Assembly (NCBI GenBank): GCA_049578465.1 | Contig: JBAUMB010000055.1 | Span: 30,437 to 94,436 of the forward strand | DNA: 64,000 nt | Direction: 5' to 3' | Source of the DNA: Fen-1038 sp049578465 | Lineage (GTDB): Bacteria > Chloroflexota > Anaerolineae > Anaerolineales > Villigracilaceae | Part shown: piece after piece, positions 18,321 to 26,552 of the stretch | Position numbering within the stretch: position 1 is the stretch's first letter | Layout of the letters: each line of letters starts with the position of its first letter | Notes under the pieces: generated by a model | The model's input: only the letters and a program-made list of their open reading frames with translations | The model's database searches: none | Told to the model about the DNA's origin: nothing | Program-made: the position numbers and the translations under genes

Positions 18321-19748
18321 TTAAACAAATTTTATCCTGCGTGCCGCGAACCAAACCATCCGAAGCAAAAGCCAGCCGTGCTTCCAGCGTGAGATGTTGG
18401 TTGAACCATATGTCCGCTCGCGATAACGGATGGGCAGGTCAATAATTTTAAGATTCAACTTTGCGGCGCCGAAGAGCAAATCGAAATCACCGAAAGGATC
18501 GAAATCACCGAAATAAGAACGGTGCGCGGCAATCTGTTCGTAATCTTTGCGCCATAAAACTTTGGTTCCGCATAATGTATCTTTGAGGTGTTGTCCCAAC
18601 AGCCATGAGAAGGCTGAACTAAAAAATTTATTTCCGATAAAATTCAAACCGCGCATCGCTTCTTTTTCCATCGGATAAACCAAGCGCACGCCGTTGATAA
18701 ATTCTCCGCGGCCCGAACGAAGGGCTTCGTAAAAGCGCGGCAGATCTTCCGGCGGGACGGTTAGATCGGCATCGAGAACCATCAGAATATCACCGGAAGC
18801 TTTTGCGAAACCGAGACGAACCGCATCCGCTTTGCCGATGCCGGTTTGGCGCAGAAGCAGACTCGAGGTCGAGGGATGAGCCGCCATTTCTTTTTCAATT
18901 GCATGATAGGTATCGTCGCGTGAATGTCCTTCGACAAAGATCAATTCGGTCGCGCGTCCCATCTTCGGAGTCCGTTCAAAGATGGCTTTGATGTTGCCCG
19001 ACTCGTTTCGCGCCGGAATGATAATTGAAACACTGGGTTCGTCGTTGTTTGTTTCTGCTCGCGGCTTGGCAATGACGAAATTAGAAAGCGCAAAATCTCG
19101 AAACGGCCACAGCCGGACAAGGAATTTATTGGCAAAGCCTCCGAGCGGAAAGGGCCATAAAATTTCCTGCGATTGTCGAATGACATCAAAGCCTGCCAAG
19201 CTGAGCATGTTTGAAACATCCGCGCGTGTAAGCCAATTTTGATCAAGCATCGGCACCGCCAGATTTAATCGTTGCGCAACGGTCAGGGGAAATTGCCAAA
19301 GACCGCTGTAAAAATTTAGAATCAGGCGAGTGTGAGGCTCACATAATGATCGAACTTGTTCAAAGACTTGTTGAACATCCCATAGGTCATTGACCAAATC
19401 AGAAAGAATGATTGCATCAAAGGGTTCGCGCAGAGCGGACAGATCATGAGCATCGGCATTCATGAATTCGAGTCCCGCGTGATGCGCATGAGCGCGCTGA
19501 ATCATCTCCGTGGAAAAGTCTACGCCCACGCCGCGTGCGGGTTGAAGCGCTGCAAGCAAATCTCCCGTTCCGCATCCGATCTCCAATACACGTTGACGCG
19601 GATTGATCAGGAAACGATAGATTTCTTGAACGCGGCGATGATAGAATTTTCCCCAACCATCCCACGAATCGCGCTTGCGTGCGATGTGGTCCCAGTGAGC
19701 GATGTGACTCTTTTGGTACTGCACAGCAGTTTCATCGTTTGAGTTCAT
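18321..19748 (-). CDS. Methyltransferase-GT2 glycosyltransferase fusion
   Basis: 475 residues in two domains. Residues about 1-225 are a class I methyltransferase with motif I VLEIGCGTGDLL (54-65) and VGVDFSTEMI. Residues about 238-475 are a GT2 domain with SIIIPARNES, FVEGHSRDDT and metal-binding LDADLT (DAD at 326-328), plus CGTKVLWRKDY. The joint is a short linker with no sign of a frameshift. The GT2 half resembles polyprenyl-phosphate or dolichol-phosphate sugar synthases but lacks the C-terminal membrane helices. A single chain that both adds and methylates a residue is an attractive but unproven reading. Confidence 0.85.
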   Translation of the reverse strand: MNSNDETAVQYQKSHIAHWDHIARKRDSWDGWGKFYHRRVQEIYRFLINPRQRVLEIGCGTGDLLAALQPARGVGVDFSTEMIQRAHAHHAGLEFMNADAHDLSALREPFDAIILSDLVNDLWDVQQVFEQVRSLCEPHTRLILNFYSGLWQFPLTVAQRLNLAVPMLDQNWLTRADVSNMLSLAGFDVIRQSQEILWPFPLGGFANKFLVRLWPFRDFALSNFVIAKPRAETNNDEPSVSIIIPARNESGNIKAIFERTPKMGRATELIFVEGHSRDDTYHAIEKEMAAHPSTSSLLLRQTGIGKADAVRLGFAKASGDILMVLDADLTVPPEDLPRFYEALRSGRGEFINGVRLVYPMEKEAMRGLNFIGNKFFSSAFSWLLGQHLKDTLCGTKVLWRKDYEQIAAHRSYFGDFDPFGDFDLLFGAAKLNLKIIDLPIRYRERTYGSTNISRWKHGWLLLRMVWFAARRIKFV

Positions 19749-19789
19749 TATATAATGCGAATCATCAATTCTGATTTAGAATATAGCTC

Positions 19790-19820
19790 TGCTATTATAT
19801 TCTGTTCTTTGTGAGGCACC
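19790..19820 (+). promoter_or_regulatory. Extended -10 promoter and RBS for 19821; overlapping minus-strand TATAAT
   Basis: TGC-TATTAT at 19790-19798 fits an extended -10. GAGG at 19813-19816 precedes the ATG at 19821. The same bases read on the minus strand contain TATAAT (19799-19794), suitably placed for the divergent fusion gene that starts at 19748. The two promoters probably overlap. Confidence 0.45.
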
Positions 19821-21839
19821 ATGTATTGGCTTAGAACTACAAGCACAATAGAGCCCTTGCTTTTCATGATCTCTTCGCTTTTATGGGCAGCAGGAGGATG
19901 GCTCTTAGTTGTCCATAGCGGACGATTTCTTAAGCGCGAACGTTTGATCATGGGCATTGCTTCGGGGATGTTATTATATATTCTTATTGGAAATGCATTG
20001 GGTCATTGGTTTCCCGCATATCCGGCTTTTGCGTCTGCGGCCATCATGGTGTTTGTAATCGGCTTATGGGCTTCCAGAAAATCGAAAATCCGCTGGTCTG
20101 ATTTGATCAGTTTGGAAGTTGGCTTTCAACTGCTGGCGTTAATCCTCATTTTTATTCTTTTCGAATTAATCATGAGGGGTTTGGGCGTTGGTGATGATTA
20201 CGCACACTTCCCATTGGTCTCTATTATAGCGGCGGGGGATATTCCGCCTCATTATTCGCTCAACCCCGATATATTTTTGCCCTACCATTATGCGCTGGAT
20301 TTATTTGCCGCGAGCATGGTTCGGATCGGAGGATTTTTTCCGTGGAGCGCTTGGGATATCAGCCGCGCATTTGCAGTTTCATTGACTCTTGTTTGTAGTT
20401 GGTTGTGGATAAGACGCATCACGCGCAGTAAGTTTGGAGCATTTTTGGGTTCTCTCTTCATCGCATTCGGAATGGGCACGCGCTGGATATTGGCGTTATT
20501 GCCATCATCGTGGATGAATAATATCGCTTCCAATATTCATCTCATTGGCTCATCTCTTGATACTGCTAATACTTTGGCGGCGGCCCTTTCCCGCTCGTGG
20601 GTGATTGACGGCGGTCCTCCCGTGCCTATTCCTTATGCGTTTGCGAATGGAATTTTGAATCCGTTAACTTTTGATTGGGGCGGCGCGTCATCCCTGCCGT
20701 TTCTTGCGATTATTCTAATTCTCATGATTTGCGGCCGACTCAAATTGAAGTGGAGCGGTCTCTTGCTTTTGGGAGCCGCGATTCTATCTTTGGCTTTAAG
20801 CGCTGAGCATATCTTTATTTTGCTTGATCTCGGAATCGCCTTCGCGATTCTTGTCATGATTATCCGCCGCCGATTGTCTCTTCCGCAGATCATATCCTCC
20901 TTTTGGGGACAACTTATCCTCGTGCTCATCGTTACTGGGGGACTTAGCCTCGTCCAGGGAGGAGTGATTACAGAGCTTGCCCGAACTTATTTTGAAGGGA
21001 CTCGAGGCGTAGGAGCCGCCTCTTCGGGAAATTTTTCTCTGCGCTGGCCCCCTTCTTTTTTCGACAGCCATATGGGAAGTTTATCCTTAACGGATTGGAG
21101 ACAGCTTATTGTGATCTTAGCCGAATGTGGGCCCATTCTGCTTTTATTTCCGATCATAATATCGCGTTTACGAAACGATATCAAACATAATCGAATAACG
21201 GAGTTCGGTTTTGGTATCGCATCATTCTTTGGAGTGGTTATTCCTTTATTTGTTAGTTACGCGGCAGCCAGAGATATTACCCGTATCACGGCGTTGGGGT
21301 TGCTCCTATGGCATTTGCTTGCTATTCAACCCATCTGGAGATTCGTTCAGCGAGCCTCGCGTGGATACAGAATTTTCACAGCATTGGGTTATGCTATTAC
21401 TATCTTTGGCGGTATTGCACTGTTCGCTTATCAATGCACTGCCATCTTCGCACCGCAAGTGTCATCGTTCGTTTCAAGCATGGACAGCCGCATGAGCCAG
21501 ATTTACTGGGATCGCCTTGACTCGCGTCTCATGGTTTTTGACTCTACAGGTTATCGCGGTCAAACTTTATTTGGACTTCTCTCGATAGATACGATAGATG
21601 GCTTTACTAAAAGCCAGTATTTGCCCTACCAAAAGAATCCAAATCCTTATGACCTTCGCAAGGCGGGATTCGGTTATATTTATCTGGATAAACGTTATTG
21701 GGATCATCTTTCCGTAACCGATCAGCAGGCGTTATATCCTTCTTGCGCCCGCGTGATGAATCGAATGGAAAAAATGAACGATGCCACCGGTGAACTTTCT
21801 GATTTTCGCGTCTTAATTGATATTACTAATTGCAAATAA
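19821..21839 (+). CDS. Large polytopic membrane protein, candidate GT-C enzyme (pair B, copy 2)
   Basis: 672 residues, a paralogue of 16316-18319 with the same helix plan. It shares the GDDYAHFP...GDIPPHYSLNP outer-loop motif, VIDGGPPVPIPYAFANGI against KIDGDGPIPFPFAFHSGI, and a tail with two conserved cysteines (PSC and TNCK at the very end). The methyltransferase-GT2 fusion lies between the two copies on the other strand. A GT-C glycosyltransferase role is inferred from the acidic outer-loop motif and the neighbours only. Confidence 0.68.
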   Translation: MYWLRTTSTIEPLLFMISSLLWAAGGWLLVVHSGRFLKRERLIMGIASGMLLYILIGNALGHWFPAYPAFASAAIMVFVIGLWASRKSKIRWSDLISLEVGFQLLALILIFILFELIMRGLGVGDDYAHFPLVSIIAAGDIPPHYSLNPDIFLPYHYALDLFAASMVRIGGFFPWSAWDISRAFAVSLTLVCSWLWIRRITRSKFGAFLGSLFIAFGMGTRWILALLPSSWMNNIASNIHLIGSSLDTANTLAAALSRSWVIDGGPPVPIPYAFANGILNPLTFDWGGASSLPFLAIILILMICGRLKLKWSGLLLLGAAILSLALSAEHIFILLDLGIAFAILVMIIRRRLSLPQIISSFWGQLILVLIVTGGLSLVQGGVITELARTYFEGTRGVGAASSGNFSLRWPPSFFDSHMGSLSLTDWRQLIVILAECGPILLLFPIIISRLRNDIKHNRITEFGFGIASFFGVVIPLFVSYAAARDITRITALGLLLWHLLAIQPIWRFVQRASRGYRIFTALGYAITIFGGIALFAYQCTAIFAPQVSSFVSSMDSRMSQIYWDRLDSRLMVFDSTGYRGQTLFGLLSIDTIDGFTKSQYLPYQKNPNPYDLRKAGFGYIYLDKRYWDHLSVTDQQALYPSCARVMNRMEKMNDATGELSDFRVLIDITNCK

Positions 21840-21853
21840 GTTAAGTCCCCGGG

Positions 21854-21881
21854 TTTTCAGTTTCCCATATCGTGTTATAAT
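21854..21881 (+). promoter_or_regulatory. Extended -10 promoter ahead of the regulator/exporter unit
   Basis: A perfect extended -10, TGTTATAAT (TATAAT at 21876-21881), with a weak -35 TTTTCA at 21854-21859 and a 16-base spacer. Transcription would start near 21888, only a few bases before the possible TTG start at 21896 or about 29 bases before ATG 21917. It is one of the strongest promoter-like sequences in the window. Confidence 0.6.
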
Positions 21882-21916
21882 TCAGATGCTGAATTTTGAA
21901 TTACGAAGTGCTGCGC

Positions 21917-22393
21917 ATGGAATCTTCTAACGATACGATTAGCGAACTGTCTTTACTGGAACAAGTGGAACTTGATCCCGACGTGAATCAATCTGCACTG
22001 GCGACGCAATTGGGCGTGGCAGTTGGAACCGTTAACTGGCACCTTAAAAGATTGATCGCTAAGGGCTATGTCAAAGTTCAGCGCGCGGAGCGCAAGAAAC
22101 TTCGCTACATCATCACACCGGAAGGCATTGCTCTGCGCGCCCGACTTACCGTGGATTACATCGAGCGTTCCTTCGACGTCTATCGTAAAACTCGCTCGCG
22201 GGTCAAAAAACATTTGAATGCGATTCATTCAGCGGGCTTTAAGAAAGTTCGGATTGTTGGTGATGGCGATATCGCGGATATTTGCCGCCTTTCGTGCATC
22301 GAGCAAGGCATTGTAGTTGTACAGGATAAGAATGTTCCTGCCCTTGAAATCAAAGGATATAAAGTTTTCTTGAATATAGGAGAAGCCAAATGA
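21917..22393 (+). CDS. Winged-helix (MarR-like / HTH_24) DNA-binding regulator
   Basis: 158 residues from ATG 21917; an in-frame TTG at 21896 would add seven. A winged helix-turn-helix lies in the first 75 residues (NQSALATQLGVAVGTVNWHLKRLIAKGYVKV), followed by a helical segment. The C-terminal part (KKVRIVGDGDIADICRLSCIEQGI) resembles a small nucleotide- or sugar-sensing domain, but I do not recognise it. Winged-helix proteins of this kind often open surface polysaccharide operons. It is coupled (ATGA) to the first sugar epimerase, so it probably controls the exporter unit that follows. Confidence 0.78.
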   Translation: MESSNDTISELSLLEQVELDPDVNQSALATQLGVAVGTVNWHLKRLIAKGYVKVQRAERKKLRYIITPEGIALRARLTVDYIERSFDVYRKTRSRVKKHLNAIHSAGFKKVRIVGDGDIADICRLSCIEQGIVVVQDKNVPALEIKGYKVFLNIGEAK

Positions 22394-23418
22394 GAACGGA
22401 ACGTCATATCTTGATCACGGGCGGCGCGGGATATATCGGTTCGCTCCTGACCTCGGAGTTGCTGCGCGCCAACTATCGCGTGACCGTTGTCGACAGCCTA
22501 TTGTTCGGCGGCGAGTCTTTGCTTGGATTTTTGCACCACCCTAATTTTCATTTTGTCAAAGCAGATGTGACTGAGCCTCATAAGATCAAAGATGTGGTGC
22601 GCGACCATTCTGCAAGCGAGAAATGGCCCAAGCCTGATGCGGTGGTTCATCTGGCGGCGATTGTGGGATTCCCTGCTTGCCAGGCGGTCGGCAAGCAGGT
22701 GGCGTGGAAGTATAACGTCGAGGCGACGAAAATGGTCTTCGAGCAGGTGTCCGACTTGGGTGCGGAACGATTCGTGTTTTCATCCACCTATAGTAATTAT
22801 GGTCTCTCGACCGATGGCAAACCGGTTACCGAAGAATCACCGCTCATGCCGCAATCTCTATATGCCGAAACGAAAGTTGCCGCAGAGCAATATTTGCTTG
22901 AACAGAAAGACGCGACCTGTTCGCCTTTATTGTTTCGCTTTGCGACGTTATATGGAATTTCGCCGCGCACACGTTTTGATTTGATCATCAATCAATTTGT
23001 CTTGGATGCTTTTACAAAGCGCCAACTGTTGATTTATCAACGCGGCTATTCGCGTTCGTTCGTGCATGTCCGGGATGTGGTGCGCGGCATTATGATTGGT
23101 TTGGATGCGGCGCAGAAAAAAGTGCGCGGGCAAATTTATAACCTCGGCAGTGACGATGGTAACTATACTAAGGATCAAATCGTAAAACTGGTGTTGCGGC
23201 GCATGCCTGAAACGGAAGTCGAATATAAAGACTTGACTTTTGGCGGCGATATGCGCGACATCACCGTTTCATTTGCCAAGATCAAGCGTGAACTTGGATT
23301 TGAAACAACGCTGGATGTGGACGATGGCATTCGCGATTTATTGTTTGCGCTGAAGACGGGATTGATTCGCAATCCGTTGGATGAACGTTACCGGAACGCG
23401 CAATTTATTGTGCAATAA
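22390..23418 (+). CDS. NAD(P)-dependent nucleotide-sugar epimerase/dehydratase (extended SDR)
   Basis: 342 residues. The nucleotide-binding GGAGYIGS lies at residues 9-16 and the catalytic YAETK (YxxxK) in the SLYAETKVAAEQYL stretch, with FSSTYSNYG supplying the serine/threonine. The family includes UDP-glucose 4-epimerase and related sugar enzymes. Substrate and reaction cannot be fixed from sequence. It sits between the regulator and the GDP-fucose-synthase-like gene and presumably makes a nucleotide sugar for the exported chain. Confidence 0.83.
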   Translation: MRTERHILITGGAGYIGSLLTSELLRANYRVTVVDSLLFGGESLLGFLHHPNFHFVKADVTEPHKIKDVVRDHSASEKWPKPDAVVHLAAIVGFPACQAVGKQVAWKYNVEATKMVFEQVSDLGAERFVFSSTYSNYGLSTDGKPVTEESPLMPQSLYAETKVAAEQYLLEQKDATCSPLLFRFATLYGISPRTRFDLIINQFVLDAFTKRQLLIYQRGYSRSFVHVRDVVRGIMIGLDAAQKKVRGQIYNLGSDDGNYTKDQIVKLVLRRMPETEVEYKDLTFGGDMRDITVSFAKIKRELGFETTLDVDDGIRDLLFALKTGLIRNPLDERYRNAQFIVQ

Positions 23419-23435
23419 TATTGGGAGAATAAATT

Positions 23436-24407
23436 ATGGCTGAAAGTTTTTGGCAAAACAAACGCGTCATTTTGACCGGCGGCGCGGGCTTTCTCGGTTC
23501 ATTTGTGACAGAGAAGCTCAAAGGACGCGGCGCGATAGATATTTTTATTCCGCGTATAGAGAATTACAATCTTGTTGATCCAAGCGATATTCGCCGCATG
23601 TATGATAATGCACTAAAAGGTGTAAGCCCAAAAGATATTGTTATCATTCACTTGGCTGCGCACGTTGGCGGGATCGGCGCCAACCGCGAACATCCGGCTG
23701 AATTTTTCTATGATAATTTGATGATGGGTGTGGAATTGATACATCAGGCATATCAGCGCGGCGTCGGTAAGTTTGTCGCAATTGGAACGGTCTGTGCTTA
23801 TCCCAAGTTCACGCCCGTTCCATTCAAGGAAGAAGATTTATGGATCGGTTATCCTGAGGAGACCAATGCGCCGTATGGATTGGCGAAGAAGATGTTGCTG
23901 GTGCAGGCGCAATCGTATCGCCAGCAATATGGATTCAATGCGATTTATCTTTTGCCGGTCAATCTTTATGGACCGCGCGATAACTTCAATCTACAATCAT
24001 CCCATGTGATTCCGGCATTGATCCGCAAAGCCATTGAAGCCAAGGAACGCGGCGAAAAGGAATTGTTGGTGTGGGGCGATGGCACACCGACGCGTGAATT
24101 TTTATACGTCGAAGATGCGGCAGATGGAATCATCAGCGCTGCGGAAAAATATAATGGTTCTGAGCCGGTCAATCTCGGATCGGGCTACGAGATTTCGATC
24201 AAAAATTTGACCGAGATGATTGTTCGTCAAACTGGCTTCGAGGGAAAACTGGTTTGGCAGACCGATAAACCCAACGGTCAACCGCGTCGAGGTCTGGATG
24301 TGAGCCGGGCGAAAGAATATTTTGGATGGAGTGCGCAAGTCCCGTTTGAAGAAGGGATGCGCCGCACCATCGAGTGGTTCAAGGAGAATCGTTCAAAGAT
24401 TAAATAG
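23436..24407 (+). CDS. fcl: GDP-L-fucose synthase-like SDR
   Basis: 323 residues, a normal length for GDP-fucose synthase (WcaG/Fcl). It has GGAGFLGS for NADP binding, NLVDPSDIRRM, HLAAHVGGIGANREHPAEF, the GTVCAYPK serine region, YGLAK (YxxxK) and LYGPRDNFN, a diagnostic run for this family. Fcl epimerises and reduces GDP-4-keto-6-deoxymannose to GDP-L-fucose. The preceding enzyme, GDP-mannose 4,6-dehydratase, is not in the window, so either gmd lies elsewhere or the substrate differs. A ribosome site (GGGAG) precedes the ATG. Confidence 0.82.
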   Translation: MAESFWQNKRVILTGGAGFLGSFVTEKLKGRGAIDIFIPRIENYNLVDPSDIRRMYDNALKGVSPKDIVIIHLAAHVGGIGANREHPAEFFYDNLMMGVELIHQAYQRGVGKFVAIGTVCAYPKFTPVPFKEEDLWIGYPEETNAPYGLAKKMLLVQAQSYRQQYGFNAIYLLPVNLYGPRDNFNLQSSHVIPALIRKAIEAKERGEKELLVWGDGTPTREFLYVEDAADGIISAAEKYNGSEPVNLGSGYEISIKNLTEMIVRQTGFEGKLVWQTDKPNGQPRRGLDVSRAKEYFGWSAQVPFEEGMRRTIEWFKENRSKIK

Positions 24408-24409
24408 AT

Positions 24410-25258
24410 ATGGCAAAATCAATTGAGCTTGCTCGTCAACCAGAAACAATTTATATCAAACCGTCCACCGGCTTGACCGCGCTCAACTTGCGCGACTTGT
24501 GGATCTATCGCGAACTGGTTTACTTCATGATCTGGCGCGATATCAAAGTGCGTTATAAGCAAACCGTGCTGGGCGCGGCATGGGCGATCATTCAGCCGGT
24601 GCTGACAATGCTGGTCTTCAACTTCATCTTTGGTAGTATCGCTAAAGTTCCGACCGATGGCATTCCCTATCCAATCTTTTCGTACACAGCGCTGTTGCCG
24701 TGGGGCTTGTTCAGCGCGGCGTTGAACAATGCCAGCCGTTCGCTGACGACGAACACGAGCATGGTGACCAAGATTTATTTCCCGCGCCTTGTGCTTCCGC
24801 TGGCATCGGTGCTGGGCAACTTGGTGGATTTTGCCATCGCATTCCTAATCCTGATCGTGATGATGTTCTATTACAAAGTAACGCCCACGGCCGCCATCTG
24901 GACCTTGCCGTTGTTCATCCTCCTTTCGATCATAGCCGCGCTGGGCGTTTCGTTATGGCTGGCCGCCATCAACGTTCAATATCGCGACGTGAACTACGTC
25001 CTGCCGTTCCTGACTCAATTCTGGATGTTCGTTACGCCGGTGGCTTATTCATCCAAAGTGATTTCGCCCAAATGGCAGATCGTTTATTCGCTCAACCCGA
25101 TGGCCGGCGTGGTCAATGGTTTTCGCTGGGCACTGCTCGGCACGCCCACCGGTCCCAATTTGCAACTGCTTGTTTCGGTGGGCGTTTCTCTGATTGTCCT
25201 CGTGACCGGTTTATTCTACTTCCGCTACATGGAGCGGACGTTTGCGGACATGATCTAA
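24410..25258 (+). CDS. wzm: ABC-2 type polysaccharide exporter, permease subunit (Wzm/TagG family)
   Basis: 282 residues with about six helices. The N-terminal cytoplasmic signature IWRDIKVRYKQTVLGAAWAIIQP is typical of Wzm, TagG and RfbA permeases, which move completed polysaccharide across the inner membrane. It lies two bases after the fcl-like gene and one base before the ATPase gene, forming a transporter pair. No Wzx flippase or Wzy polymerase was recognised in the window, so this exporter is the best candidate for the main export route. Confidence 0.93.
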   Translation: MAKSIELARQPETIYIKPSTGLTALNLRDLWIYRELVYFMIWRDIKVRYKQTVLGAAWAIIQPVLTMLVFNFIFGSIAKVPTDGIPYPIFSYTALLPWGLFSAALNNASRSLTTNTSMVTKIYFPRLVLPLASVLGNLVDFAIAFLILIVMMFYYKVTPTAAIWTLPLFILLSIIAALGVSLWLAAINVQYRDVNYVLPFLTQFWMFVTPVAYSSKVISPKWQIVYSLNPMAGVVNGFRWALLGTPTGPNLQLLVSVGVSLIVLVTGLFYFRYMERTFADMI

Positions 25259-25259
25259 C

Positions 25260-26552
25260 ATGACTACTGCTATTCGAGTTGATCACTTAGGCAAACGGTA
25301 TCGCATCGGCGCGATGCAGACAAGATTCCATTATGGAATGCTGCGCGACGTGCTGATGGATGTGGCGATGACTCCGGTGCACGTGTTTCGATCCATGACC
25401 GGCAAGTCCATGCGCGGCGCCGAAAACTTTTCTTACATTTGGGCGCTCAACGATGTTTCGTTTGAAGTTCAAGAAGGACAAGTGCTGGGCATCATCGGAC
25501 GCAACGGCGCGGGCAAAAGCACTCTGCTCAAAATTTTAGCGCGCGTCACCGAGCCGACGAAGGGCACGGTCTCCGTGCGCGGACGGGTTGGTTCGCTGCT
25601 TGAGGTCGGCACCGGCTTTCATCCGGAACTGACCGGCCGTGAAAACATCTATCTCAACGGTGCGGTGCTTGGTATGAGACGCGGCGAGACCGAAAGAAAG
25701 TTCGACGAGATCGTGGCTTTCTCTGAGGTTGAGCAGTTCATTGATACGCCGGTCAAACGCTATTCGTCCGGAATGTATCTGCGGCTGGCGTTCGCAGTCG
25801 CCGCGCACCTTGAGCCGGAAATCCTGGTTGTGGATGAAGTCCTCGCAGTAGGCGACGCCGAATTCCAAAAGAAATGTCTCGGCAAGATGGGTGATGTGGC
25901 GCAACAAGGACGAACGGTTTTGTTTGTCAGTCACAACATGTCGGCTGTGCTGCGCCTGACTCAGGAAGCGCTTGTCATTGATAAAGGTCGCTTGATGATG
26001 CGCGCTCCTACCGCCGAAGCGGTAGATTATTATCTTTCCGCCGGACACGCCGACGCGGGCGAACGTATTTGGGAAGCGGATGAAGTGCCTGAAATGGCTG
26101 CGCCGTTCACACCCATTTCTTTAAGGTTGAAAGATATGCGCGGGACTATCGTAGATACGCTTCGCTCGACCGAACCGGCTGCCATTGAATTTGAATATCA
26201 ACTCAGCGCGCCGACCACCGGTTTGCGCGTCGGTTTTTATCTCAGCACCATGCGCGGCGATTATGTGTTGACCTCCTTCGATACCGATGAACCCGAAAAA
26301 TTTGAGAAGTTCAGCGCGCGCAAAGCCGGACGATATGTCAGCCGTTGTACCATTCCCGCCGACCTGTTCAACGAAGGCCGTTATTCGTTGGGAGTCAACG
26401 CCAGCTCGTTCGGAGTCCGCCGCTATTTTCTCGACGAGAACGCTCTGGCTTTTAACGTAGATGTTTCCGGCGCTCCCGGAACACATTGGCCCGAACCGCG
26501 TGTGGGGCCGATTCGCCCGCGCCTGGATTGGAAAATTGAAAAGTTAGATTGA
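25260..26552 (+). CDS. wzt: ABC polysaccharide exporter ATPase with C-terminal carbohydrate-binding domain (Wzt)
   Basis: 430 residues. The ATPase half (about 1-250) has Walker A GRNGAGKS (80-87), signature YSSGM (168-172) and Walker B ILVVDE (188-193). Residues about 280-425 form an extra beta-rich domain of the Wzt_C type. In the well-studied E. coli O8/O9a systems that domain binds the chemically capped end of the chain before export. Here several methyltransferases and sulfotransferases could supply the cap. It partners the permease one base upstream and overlaps the next gene by one base (TGATG). Confidence 0.93.
   Translation: MTTAIRVDHLGKRYRIGAMQTRFHYGMLRDVLMDVAMTPVHVFRSMTGKSMRGAENFSYIWALNDVSFEVQEGQVLGIIGRNGAGKSTLLKILARVTEPTKGTVSVRGRVGSLLEVGTGFHPELTGRENIYLNGAVLGMRRGETERKFDEIVAFSEVEQFIDTPVKRYSSGMYLRLAFAVAAHLEPEILVVDEVLAVGDAEFQKKCLGKMGDVAQQGRTVLFVSHNMSAVLRLTQEALVIDKGRLMMRAPTAEAVDYYLSAGHADAGERIWEADEVPEMAAPFTPISLRLKDMRGTIVDTLRSTEPAAIEFEYQLSAPTTGLRVGFYLSTMRGDYVLTSFDTDEPEKFEKFSARKAGRYVSRCTIPADLFNEGRYSLGVNASSFGVRRYFLDENALAFNVDVSGAPGTHWPEPRVGPIRPRLDWKIEKLD

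Noticed and set aside
24700..25263. A 187-codon open frame overlapping the Wzm permease gene in another frame
   Set aside because: It lies wholly within the well-supported permease, has no ribosome site, and its protein is rich in Arg/His/Gly as expected from a shifted frame.
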